Position numbers and translations under genes: made by a program. Positions 48,151 to 63,058 of a DNA stretch of 64,000 nt are shown piece by piece. The notes under the pieces are model-generated. The model searched no databases and had not been told where the DNA came from. It worked only from the letters and a program-made list of their open reading frames with translations. The stretch is from contig NC_083605.1 in assembly GCF_029168945.1 (NCBI RefSeq), positions 21,713,280 through 21,777,279 on the forward strand, read 5' to 3'. The DNA is from Cannabis sativa. Taxonomy: Eukaryota; Streptophyta; Magnoliopsida; Rosales; Cannabaceae. Positions within the stretch are counted from its first letter, which is position 1. Each line of letters begins with the position of its first letter.

Positions 48151-51100
48151 CGGAGCATCGTTGGGTTCTTATTTAAAACGAAATTATCATAATTCCTCTT
48201 AGCTTATTCATTTCGAATTAGCTCAATGACATATCATTGGATGAATAGTCTATAAATCATATAAAGACATTCCATATTTTCTCTTAAGAAAATAAATGAT
48301 GCATATGATTATATTCCCGAAATTCAATCCCAAAAAGAGATAAATCCTCAATCTTAGAATTCTCCTACTTGTATAGGCAAATCATAGAGTTAGATTATTA
48401 GTGGTGGTCCAAGAAAGAATTACTAATTATACAGTTACACTTTCACAAGTGTTTCATAACCATTTTCTTTCAATGGATTTAAACTGTATGAGTTTAGTAT
48501 TCTGTGACCAGAATCCACTTCCACTATTCTAAGAACTCTTTGATGTAACTAAACTGAAGCCATCAAAAGATACAACCACATTTTATAAATCTATGGCATT
48601 TGTATCTTGTTCATAGTAGTTTTCACAAGATCATTCTCTGCAAAGAGTTAATGTGCCTATATCCAATGAAATTAAGTTCATCTCATTCGCAAATGGATGT
48701 ACATTCAGGGGTGGATATGAGTTTTCGTTGTATTCTTAAAACGATCACTCTAGATTTTACCTTATGCAAAAGAAATTTGAAATGTTTGAAAAATTTCATG
48801 AATTTCTAGAAATGGTAAGTGCGAACTGATAGGGGTGGAGAAAAAGTTAGTAGATATGCAGTTCAAAGATCATTTATTTGATTTTGAATTATATCCAAAC
48901 TTACCTCCCCAGAAATTCGAGTTGCATATTGATGATTAGTTACTAGTTGTTGCCTAAATCCTTTTAGGGCCCGTTTGGTACGCAGGATTGGACTGAAAAG
49001 GATTGGACTGGACTGGACAAGATTGGATTATGCTGAAAGTAATCTTGTGTTTGGTTTAAGAATGGACTGGACTATTTTATTTATTTCCTTTTAGAAAAAA
49101 AAATTAAATAAAATAAAAACGTATAATAATAACTTAAAATTAAAATATATAATAATAAATAATTCGTAGCAAAAAAAAAATAATATATCATATATAATTA
49201 AGAATATATCATAAATATATAATAAAATATTTTGTCATATTTTTTATTTAATAAATAATTAAAATAGTAAAATAAAAATACTTGAATAATATAAAATTGT
49301 TTATCTTAAACACTAATTTAATCACTAATTTAATATAAATATTAATTTTTTAAAATATTTATATAAATTTTTTAGTAATTTAAAAATAATATATAATTTT
49401 ATTGTCATATTTTTTTCTTTCTTAGAATCAATTTAAGTAACTATTATTTAATTAATTTATATTCTAAATTTTAAAAACTTTTGTATAATAATTCAAAATT
49501 ATACATTTTCACTAATTTTAATGAATAAGTTTTTGATAAAAAAAAATGTATAAATAAATGTGTGATAATTATTTCCTTTAAATTCTAATTAAATTTAAAA
49601 TATATTAATAAAATTTAAATTAAAAAAATGATAAAAAAAAAAATCTCACCTACATGGGATTATTTATCCCACCCTGCTGGATGGGATAAATAATACCAGA
49701 CAGATGAGGTTAACTGCATTAGTTATCCAGACTTCTAACATGCCCAAACACTGGATTGGACAAATTAACCTGTCTAATCCAATCCAGTCCTGCGTACCAA
49801 ACAGGCCCTTATGGTAATATAATTTCAGAATGATGCAATGGTTGTACACTTAATGTAAATCATTACTAGATTCATGGATGACCTAATCGAAATCTTAAGA
49901 TAAGCTAGAACTGCTAACCCTATTTTGCATGTTTGTTAGCTATTCTAAGTGATTAGGGGTGGATCATCCCATAGTCATTAGATAAGAAAGTGTTTGTTTA
50001 AACAAATACTACTTTTCTAAGAAAACGACTAAGTCTGAAAATAAAGTAGCAAATAAAGGAGATATTTTTTTCTTCTTGATTACATAAGTGTTCTATCATC
50101 TTATTTTACAAGATGATCCCACTGCCTCTGTTGTCTTAACACAACTGAAGAGGTCTATACCATTTAGTTTTCTTAGACATAGTTCACGGTACCTTGTCGT
50201 AGTGGGAGAGTTTCAAGGAACTTCACCTTCTTATGACTTGGAAGACACTAGTGATTAAAATCCATTGTGAGTTTAAACAAGTAATGGATTGTCAAGATAA
50301 GAAACTAAGAAGAAAGCCAAGAGAACTATAGTTTGATCCATTCACATGGAGTAACCTAAAGTTTTCTATTACAAGGACATGAAAGGAAATTTTCATTAAT
50401 AAGTTTATTCAATGGACTTAACAAAACTTCATGTTCCTAGTATTATAGGTTTGAGATTATCTAAACCTATGGCTTGTGGTATACCTGGAAATTACTTACT
50501 CTAATGCAAGCAACTTACTTTAGTAAGATGCTGAAGCATTTTCTTTCCAATGGCAATCTATAGAAGCTTCACAACTTCTAAGCATAGATTTTATTTATCT
50601 AAGGAAAAGTCTCAACTATTCCAGAAAAGATAAAGCCATGAAAGAATTCCTTAAATCAACAGTGAGAGGTCTCAGATATGCTTTCGTATGCCATAGACCA
50701 GACACCTGCTGTTGTGTAGGAGTAATGAGTAGGTATCAGATTAATCCAGGAGAGGAACATTGGAAGACAATCAAGTAAATCTTAAGATTAAGAAGAGGAA
50801 CTATATGTTAGTCAATAAGGGTGGTTTTGAAACTCTTAGACTACACCACATCAGATTTTGAGACTTGCATGTGTGCTAGAAAGTCTGCTGATGAGATGGT
50901 GATTACTCTGGGGGTGGAGTAGTGATTTTGGAGAAGTGTAAAAACCTATCTGTAATCTCTTAGTCTACCAGAAAGAGACTGAATGTTAAAGTTGCAGGAA
51001 AGGTACTTATTCAGTCTAAGGAAAGTTCTATACATTTGTGGCACTGTTCCAACTTGCCTTAACTACTAGGGTTACTTCCTGAATAACCAAGAAGTAGTTG

Positions 51101-51320
51101 CCAAAAGTATAGAATCCAGTATCCCAAGAGAGTATACATATAGAGAGGAATTTCATATTATCAAGGATTTTGTGATTAAGGAAGAGTAATGGTGGAGAAG
51201 AGGTTGTGTTTGATTCAACCTGTCAGATCCTATTACGAGGAGTTTACTACTATTACACTTAATTGGTATATCAAGGTGTTAATGATTATTTGAAACGCAC
51301 TTTTTGTTTTATATTAGTGC
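48151..51320 (+). pseudogene. Gutted copia pol remnant (copy C)
   Basis: Same remnants as copy B: DxGGE/VDMQFKDHLxDF text at about 48828-48890, DKKVFV near 49981, the pre-RT boundary near 50140-50210, RPDxCCCVGVMSRYQINPG at about 50696-50754 running on to EEHWKT (50769), and VITLGGG near 50900. The RT core is missing with the same edges as in A and B. A MITE splits the integrase remnant at 48967-49808. Confidence 0.78.
48967..49808. mobile_element. PIF/Harbinger-like MITE
   Basis: 842 bp, AT-rich, no ORF. Left end GGGCCCGTTTGGTACGCAGG; right end is the inverted form (GGGCCTGTTTGGTACGCAGG read from the other strand), one mismatch. The target duplication is TTA (48964-48966, 49809-49811). Subterminal GGATTGGACTG repeats appear at both ends. 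Copy B has the empty site (TTCCTTCTATGGTAATAC near 35865). Confidence 0.88.
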
Positions 51321-51331
51321 AAGTGGGAGTT
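51321..51331 (+). other. Polypurine tract, copy C
   Basis: AAGTGGGAGTT directly before the 3' LTR. Confidence 0.85.
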
Positions 51332-52832
51332 TGTTGGGTTTTATGCCCTAAATAAAACCCATTTCATATAATCAGATTTACTTATTAATAAAGATCAGAA
51401 ATAACATTTTATGTTGCATGGTTCACATGATTTATTTCATGATTATATGTATATAATGTATGAATTCTTTTTAAGTCCAGAACATATGAGTTCGTTAAAG
51501 ATTATACTGTTGTCAGCACAGTGGAATATAATCTTAATTATATGTTCAAAAGTTTATTCCCTGATTTGTCAGAACACTGATTTAGACTGACATGGTATAA
51601 TCAGCGATAGGTATTCTTACACCTTGGAAAAGTGTTATGTCCTTTCCAGGACATTGGCAAAGTTTACCAGTATCGGATGTATGGAGTATACATCGGAAGG
51701 GACCGATATTGAACTTTGATTAGATATTTTAAAATTTACCGTAATATCTATTCAATTCAATATCACCTGTTGATCCTAGATCAAATGATCTTAATCCTGA
51801 TATGGTTAGGTTCAATCTCAAGAGTGTTACTTGTGTTCTTTGATTTGTTAGTTAAGCCTACTTTTAGGTCAGGCTGATACGTACATTTTGGGAACACGGT
51901 AATGCAATTGAGTGGGAGCGCTAACATAAATATGGAATCTATAGCTTCTATTTGACAAATAGAAAGTAAAGGATGATTTCCTTCGAGCTTAACCAAACGA
52001 AGATAAATGGTGGAGATCTCATTTCACTTAGCTGAAATATCATTTATACAGGGTTAAGTGTTTTACGGATAAAATACATTGTAGGGTGTTACGGTAATTT
52101 AATGTCCCTTTACAGTGTAAATCATCTATATAGAGGATCATTGATCACATTAGGGTTATAACAATGGATAACTAATGGCGTGTCTATATCATGGAACATA
52201 TAGAGCGTTCTATATGACTGCCAGTGCAATTCCAAGTTCTAAGTGTGGATTCAATGAGGAATTAATAAGTTAGGGAATTTACTTGGTAGATTCGGTTCAA
52301 CTTATTGGAAGCTCGGTTATATAGACCCATGGTCCCCATACTAGTTGAGACCATACTGCTTGTAAGACTCAGTTAATTGATTTTAATTAATCAATTAAAA
52401 TTCTAAAAGTTAGACTATGTCTACTTTATGAATTTTTACTAAGCAAGGGCGAAATCGTAAAGAAAAGAGATTTTGGGTTTATTTTTTGATTAAGAGACTT
52501 TATATGTCTAAATTAATAAATATATTAAATGGCAATATTATTTAATAATCATTTTCAAGTTATTAAATAATTAGATTTGACATTTATGTGGTTGAATGAG
52601 AAAATTGGCAATTTTGAGAAAATGGGAAACTAAAAATGATGAAATAGGAAAGTTGGAAAAGTGGAAGGCTTGTTTCCTCAATTGTATGGCCGTCCACCTA
52701 TGCTTCCTATTTCTCATTTTATTTTTCATTTTAAATGCTAAGTAATTCAACCTTAACCCTATGTGGTTTTCTATAAATAGAAAGTGTTGGCTTGAGGAAA
52801 TACACACATCTTTGATCACTTTGTTTCCCTCA
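51332..52832 (+). repeat. Copy C 3' LTR, truncated
   Basis: About 1500 bp, nearly identical to the 5' LTR, then cut at 52832-52838. Confidence 0.9.
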
Positions 52833-52990
52833 TAAAATAAATAATAATTTTAATGCTAAATATGCGTTGTATCCCAGTGGTAATTTGATTAGTTTAACAA
52901 CTAAGATGTTGAGAGTTCAAATCCTAATTGCCTCACTTTTTCACTAGGCCCCAATTTTTATTTTTGCCTAAAGCCCAAATTTACATAGGG
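52833..52990 (+). mobile_element. tRNA-like, SINE-type sequence
   Basis: From about 52869 the sequence reads GCGTTGTATCCCAGTGGTAA, a box A-like block. About 40 bases on comes GAGAGTTCAAATCC, close to the box B consensus. This A-to-B spacing is typical of tRNA-derived SINE heads. The AT-rich bases before it may be target or tail sequence. I cannot define its ends, so this is a tentative call. Confidence 0.4.
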
Positions 52991-53497
52991 CTGGCACTAT
53001 CTGTTGCTTTGGAATAAGTTTTGGAATAGAAAAATTTTGGACCGTCATAAGATTCTTTGGTGGTTCATCCTATCTAATGCGTTCCCTGTTAGATCTGAGA
53101 TTGGAAGACGATTTCAGATTGAGGATACAAGTTGTCCAGTGTGTGGGTTGAGGGATGAATCTATTGAACATTTATTTCTTTCTTGTGATGTGACGTTACA
53201 CTTGTGGCGATCTTCACCTTGGGGAATCTACCCTGTTTGTGATACTGGTATCTGTGTTTGGGACTGGGTGAAATTTATTTGGGAACTTAGAAATAGGGGG
53301 ATCCGAGTTGAGGACGTCTTTCTTTATGCTTCGATTGTTGTTGACACTATATGGAGGACGTGCAATGAAAGGGTACACAATAATTCTCCTCCTAATGTGT
53401 TGAAATGTATTGACCATATTTGTACTTCTTTTGTAGAGTTACATGCTTCTCTCTTGCCCAATCCTACGCCGATCTTGAGGGAGACCTGGACTCCACC
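52991..53497 (+). pseudogene. L1-type LINE ORF2, zf-RVT region (5' truncated)
   Basis: The frame from about 52998 encodes LWNKFWNRKILDRHKILWWF, then FPVRSEIGRRF and the Cys/His cluster CPVCGLRDESIEHLFLSC, the zf-RVT domain at the end of plant LINE RTs. WDWVKFIWELRNRGI and IWRTCNERVHNN follow. Endonuclease and RT are absent, as usual for 5'-truncated LINE insertions. The frame is split at 53497 (ETWTPP) by a solo LTR and continues at 55314. Confidence 0.85.
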
Positions 53498-55308
53498 TGT
53501 TGGAATATGTTTTACCAGGATCTAGATTTACTAACAAGTATGTTTCATCAACATCCTAATATGAATTTCTAAAACAATGAAATTAAACACATATAAAGTT
53601 TCAGAAAACCTTACATTGGGTGCAGCGGAATAATATGTCTCCTTCCATTCAGATCGCTAATCTTTGTATCCTGTCTGTCGCAGAGTATCACCAAGATCTG
53701 AGTCCGAATGTCCTTCTCTTCAGTTTGGATTCTTCACAATCTTCCAGACTATGATTGAGATACCACTTGATGTGTGTGGGCACTCACTCTATCACTTAAG
53801 GTTTCGAAAAATTGAAGAAGAAAAGAGGGAGAGAGAGGTTCGGCTATAGACAATAGGATAGGAGGCTCAATTTTTCTAAAGGCAAAAATTTCTGGTTTTC
53901 ATCCACTTTAAGTATGAGCCATCACTATCTATTTATAGGTAACCACTAGGTTTAGGTTAGGAATTACTAGGCATTAAAATAATAAAAATATTAATTGGAA
54001 AAAACCTCATAAGTGGCCGGCCATAGAGTAATGGGCCCCACTTGGTATTTTCCCAATTTTGACAATTTTCACTTCTATTTTCTCAAAAACGCCAATTTTC
54101 CAATTCTAACCATTTAAATGCCAAAATTAATTATTTAATAACTAAAATAAATTATTAAATAATAATGTCATTTAATATATTTATTAATTAGACATAATAA
54201 AGTCTTCCAATCAATAAATAAAACCTAGAATCTCTTTTCTTTACAATTTAGTCCTTGCTTAGTGAAAATTTATAAACTAGACATAGTCTAATTTTAGAAT
54301 TATAATTGATTAATTAAAATCAATTATTTGAGTCTTACAAGCAGTATGGTCTCAACTAGAATGGTGACCATGGGTCTATATAACTGAGCTTCCAAAAAGC
54401 TGAACTAGAATTTACCGAGTAAATTCCCTAACTTATTAATTCCTTGTTGCATCCACTCATAGAACTTGGAATTGCACTCTCAGTCATATAGAACGCTCTA
54501 TATGTTCCACCATATAGATAAGCTATCACATTTAACCATCGTTCTAATCTCAATAATCAAAGATCCTCTATAGATGATTTACACCGAGTAGAAATAAATT
54601 TACCGTTTCACTCCTCAATGTATTTTATCCTTAAAACACTTAACTTCCTGTAAATGATATTTCAGTGAAATATAATCACTGAAATAAGAGCTCTTCCATT
54701 TACATCTATTAAGCCAAGCTCGAAGGAAATCATCGTTTCACTTCTAAGTACCTGTAGAAGCTATAGATTCTATATCTATGTTTAGCGCTCCCACTCAATC
54801 ATACTATCATGTTCCCAAAATGTACTTATCACCCTGACCAGAAAGTAGGCTTAACTAACAAATCAAAGAACATGAACAACACTCCTAAGATTGAACCTAA
54901 GCATATTAGGATTAAGATCTTTTGATCTAAGATCAACTAGTGATATTGACTTAGAAAGATACAACGGTAAGATTATAATATCTTAACCGAGATCAATATC
55001 GGTCCAGTCCAATGTATACTCCATACATTCAAAGCTCACTTCATCGCTGATTATCACATCAGTGTAAATCCAATGCACTGATGAAACAAGGACTTTGTCT
55101 TTCGAAGCATATAATCACAATCACATTCCACTGTGTTGACATCACTGTAATTGTAAATGACTATATGTTCTGGACTTAACAGATTTTGTACATATATTAA
55201 ACTATAAACATGAAAACTACATGTAAACATAAATGACTTCTAATCTTTTATTGATAACAAATCAGATTAGATTGTAATGGGTTTTATTTAGGGCATAAAA
55301 TCCCAACA
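53498..55308 (-). mobile_element. Solo LTR of the 1.9 kb copia family (minus)
   Basis: 1811 bp. The plus strand starts TGTTGGAATATGTTTTACC and ends GCATAAAATCCCAACA. Perfect target duplication CCACC (53493-53497 and 55309-55313). It is more diverged from A and B than they are from each other. Confidence 0.92.
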
Positions 55309-55770
55309 CCACCTCCTCAGGATTAGATAAAAATGAATTGTGATGTTAGAGTGGGCTTAGAGAGTATGTGCATAGTTGTTGTAGCAAGGAATCATCTGGG
55401 TAGGGTGATTTGGGTTCACAGGTCTCGGTTAGACTTCTCGGACGCGTTATGCGGAGAAGCTGCGGCCTACTGTTTGGTTGTTTTGTTGGCTTTGGATTTA
55501 GGGTATAAGTATGTTATTGTGGAGAGTGACTCGAGACTAGCTATCAATGCTCTCAATAGGAAGGAGTTACATTGGGCTCTTGATAACTATGTCTACTTTT
55601 GTATTAAGTCATCTCCCTATTTTATTAGTTGTAATTTTTCTAATGTTAGCAAGACTTGTAATTTTGTTGCCCATAATTTGGCTAAGTGGACTTTCACCCA
55701 CCAATTGTACGGCTCTATTTTGATCTCCTCCTTACCGGAAGAGCTATTTTGTAATGACCGAAAGATCTAA
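55309..55770 (+). pseudogene. LINE ORF2, RNase H domain (RVT_3)
   Basis: Continuation of the LINE frame after the solo LTR; one TAG lies just before ATG 55333. Motifs are MNCDVRVGLES (first Asp), DALCGEAAAYCLVVLLAL (Glu), VIVESDSRLAINALNRKE (Asp) and CNFVAHNLAKW (His/Asn region), the order of plant RVT_3 RNase H domains. It ends at TAA 55768-55770, followed by T- and A-rich sequence. Annotation pipelines often call such fragments host ribonuclease H-like proteins; the linkage to zf-RVT shows a LINE. Confidence 0.85.
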
Positions 55771-57400
55771 CGACTTCTTTATTTAATGCATGAATACGCT
55801 TATTTATTTATTTTTTTTTTAAAAAGAAAAAAGAAATGTACTATTGCTTTTGAAGTAGCTTATATATGTTTTTGAAATTTTCTTCTTTATTTATTTATCT
55901 ATTTTTGAAAATGTATATGGCCTAAAATTTCATAACCAACACTTCATTGTTGTTGTGATTTATTTATTTTTCCACTATATTTTCATTTATTTATTACTGT
56001 TATTTTTTCATCATATTATATTTATTTTTTAAAAAGTATATATTATTGTATTGCTATTTTTTTTTATTTTTTTTTATACTGTATGCAAAGGCTGCCATGT
56101 TGACAATTAATGTTCTTAATTAATAATGTCTTGAAGAGCATGTAAAATGCTACCATACTGAAAAAGAAGCTCATTCCAAAGATACCATTCTTGTCAAATT
56201 TAAATTAAAATAGTGGTTTTTTGTTCCAGTTTTCTATAAGATTTTAAATTTTGCAATAACTATAAATAAGTCAGTTATATATAGCTTTATTAAGAATAAA
56301 GACAACATTTATTGTTAGAGTTTTGTTTCCACCAGTCATTACTGCACAACAACAAGATAAGTCCCACACAGAACTATTAACATTATGATGTTTAAATTAC
56401 TGTTTGCTATAATTTTGTTCCACTGTGACCAAATAAAATAAATTTATTTTGCATTGATTACTTAATAAGAGCTTATCCCCTGTAAAATATCATGCCAATT
56501 TCATTAATCTTAAATTCTTAATATCAAAATTTAAGTGAAATTAAATTTGAACTTCATACATTCTTTATGATAGAAAATTAAAAAAACAAATCAAAACCTA
56601 AAATAAAAAAACATCCATTTAGTATATTATATATATAAATAAACATATACTTTCATAAAAATAAAATATATATTAGCAATTTTACCTTTAAATTTTAAAT
56701 ACATCTTTATGTTTTCCCTCCTAGCACGAACATTAAACAAAATTAACAATCCATTCCATCCCTCACCCTCTCCTCCTCTTTAAACTCTTCATCCTTTTTT
56801 AATATTTTTCCCAGTTGTGAAATAACGTAGTGTAAGTTTGTTCGAGGATATTAATTGATTGCATAAACGGTATAAAGATTAGGATTTTTACATTCTTCTT
56901 TAGTCTCTGTTGAAGAATAACATATTAATTATATTTTCTATAAATGTGTTCATTGCTCCGAAAGGAAACAAAAAGAATAAGGAGTCTATTTTCTATTCAG
57001 TAAAAGAAATAAAAGAAAGAGAGAGTCTGATCTTTTCTAAATGAAAAAAAAAAATAGACCTTCCTAAAACGTTTTTGTAATGACCAAAAGTTCATCAACT
57101 TTTATTCACGGTGACTATACTCATTAGCCAATAATTGTTGTGAATAAAGTAAACTGTTAAAGAAAATAAATTTAAGAAGAAAAGTTGACAAAAACAAAAA
57201 TACAAAAAGAGCACGGAAAGAATCAAAATCTCAATGTTTTTTTTACAAAAATATAAAAGAAGTAGAATTACTTTCCATATATTCATATTTGTTGCTCTTG
57301 CAAATGGTTTTTAGGAAGGATCGATAATCAGTCCTTCTCCCCCAACATGTCTTCCCCACTCCTCTCAGCATCAATCTTTCATTGTCTAGAAACAAGCAAC
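55771..57400. other. AT-rich intergenic DNA
   Basis: I see no gene, transposon end or RNA here. T-rich runs at 55808-55820 and 56058-56080 are simple sequence. Confidence 0.5.
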
Positions 57401-57662
57401 AGTTTATAACACAATAATAATCGTGTGGGGCGTCACATACATGTCAGCCCACTCAGGCATAGTCCAAGTTGTGGTACTCGCACTGGGCCCAATTGTCCCA
57501 AAATCCAGCCCAGAAGGCCCATTCACTGGCAACCACCTTGTCAGATTCATTCGTTCTTCTAAGATAAGACCTTCACAAGCCGCTATCCCCAAATCCGAAT
57601 CCTATGCCCAAATAAGAAGAATGAATCCACAGATTTGGGGAAGTTCATTTCAGAAGGATTAG
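57401..57662. other. GC-richer island with overlapping short ORFs
   Basis: An ORF of 79 codons on plus (57423-57662) and one of 62 codons on minus (57404-57592) overlap. Base composition is clearly higher in GC than the surroundings. Neither product resembles a family I know. It could be an exon fragment or chance. Confidence 0.3.
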
Positions 57663-61685
<4,023 letters not shown>

Positions 61686-62169
61686 TGTTAGTTTGCCACA
61701 TCAGCAACTAACTTACCTAACCAACTGAATTCGGTTGGTCTCAAGTCAGCTGCATCCTACTTCTATAAAATGGACTCTAGTCTATTATTTTAGGTACAGT
61801 TTTTGATGCATTGTGAGTTGTCTAGAGAGAGAGCAAAACACATTCAGTGAGAGAATAGATTGAGGGATGTTAAAGGGATTGTTCATTCATGAAATGACTT
61901 CCCTCATGTGAGGATTGTATGTAACTAGTTTCTGATTTTGTTAACAGATTGTTTTCTGGTTTATGGCTCTCTCTCTCATTGATTGTAATCAAAGATAATT
62001 CAGCAATAAAGATTCTTCTTCACATTCAAATCTTTGTCTCATTAATTCTTGGTGAATTCAATTCAATTCATTCTCATTTCAGTTCATAGTTAATTGATTG
62101 ATTTGATCTATTGCTTTTGTTCTGTTATTGCTTAAATTGTGTTGTTTCTTGCTGTGTTTTGACACAACA
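61686..62169 (+). repeat. Tork 5' LTR
   Basis: 484 bp, TGTTAGTTTGCCACATC to TTTGACACAACA. TATAAAA at 61764-61770 and AATAAA at 62005-62010 fit promoter and polyadenylation signal. Confidence 0.88.
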
Positions 62170-62171
62170 AA

Positions 62172-62184
62172 TGGTATCAGAGCC
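62172..62184 (+). other. Primer-binding site, Tork element
   Basis: TGGTATCAGAGCC, initiator tRNA-Met type, two bases after the LTR. Confidence 0.92.
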
Positions 62185-62239
62185 AAGGTTGGCTTAATCA
62201 ATTCAAGAACTGCTCGATTTCAACACAGAGAATCCAAGA

Positions 62240-63058
62240 ATGTCAATGGCAAAATTCGAAATGGACAAGTTCACTGGTGAGAATGATTTCGGGTTATGGA
62301 GGCTAAAAATGAGGGCCATACTGGTACATCAAGGACTGTATGAAGCTCTTGATGCAGAAGCCATGAAAGCCATTGAAGATGAAAGGAAGAAGAAGGAGAT
62401 TCAAATCAAAGCACACAGTGCAATCTTGCTGAGTCTTGGGGATGAAGTTTTGAGAGAAGTCTCTGAAGAAGAGACTGCAGTTGGCCTTTGGGGTAAGTTG
62501 GCTAACATTTATCTTAAGAAATCTTTAGCTAATAAATTGTACCTAAAGAAAAGGCTCTATACTTTGAGAATGGATGAAAGTAAAGAGCTGAGGAAACATC
62601 TTGATGAATTCAATAGAATTATTCTTGAGTTGAATAATATTGGAGTCAAGATAGATGATGAGGATCAAGGTATAATTCTACTCTCTTCTCTCCCAAAATC
62701 TTTTGAACACTTTGTTGATACTATATTATATGGAAAGGAATCACAACCATGGCGGATGTCAAGTACGCACTCAACTCAAAGGAGATTCAAAAGAAATCGA
62801 TGACAAATGCGACATCGGTGGAGAAGAAATTTACCAAGGCAAACCGGACGACGAAAGAATCATCACAACAAACGGAACTACGATCATCAAAACAAGTCAA
62901 AGTTCAAATCGGGAAAGAAATGTTTTTATTGTCGAAAAGAAGGACATTTCGGGAGTGAGTGCGGGGCACTCAAGGCTAAAGTCGCTTGCCAAAGAAGAAG
63001 GCGAAAGCAAGGAGAAGGCGACATTGCATGCCAAGATTATATGTCTGTGATGTTCTAG
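62240..63058 (+). pseudogene. gag: Tork copia gag with zinc knuckle (frameshifted)
   Basis: ATG 62240 lies 70 bases after the LTR. The UBN2-type gag domain reads MAKFEMDKFTGENDFGLWRL, then LANIYLKKSLANKLYLKKRL, LRKHLDEFNRIILELNNIGV and IILLSSLPKSFEHFVDTILY, close to Tnt1-like gag. The frame is lost near 62750. The next frames carry a basic linker and the CCHC knuckle CFYCRKEGHFGSEC (62921-62962). Several sites near the break have CGG or CG where CAG or CTG would keep the family sequence, so the frameshift may be a sequencing error. Confidence 0.88.

Larger units (their letters stand above)
42547..52832 (+). mobile_element. Copia-type element copy C (3' LTR broken)
   Basis: Same family and layout as copy B but a more distant subfamily. 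5' LTR 42547-44402, PBS, leader, gutted pol interrupted by a MITE, PPT, then a 3' LTR that stops at about 52832 after CTTTGTTTCCCTCA. The missing 350 or so bases of LTR do not resume later. The left flank is CAAAC (42542-42546); no right duplication can be checked. Confidence 0.92.

Noticed and set aside
55333..55770. Host ribonuclease H-like gene.
   Set aside because: It continues the LINE ORF2 frame from 53497 across a solo LTR with perfect target duplication.
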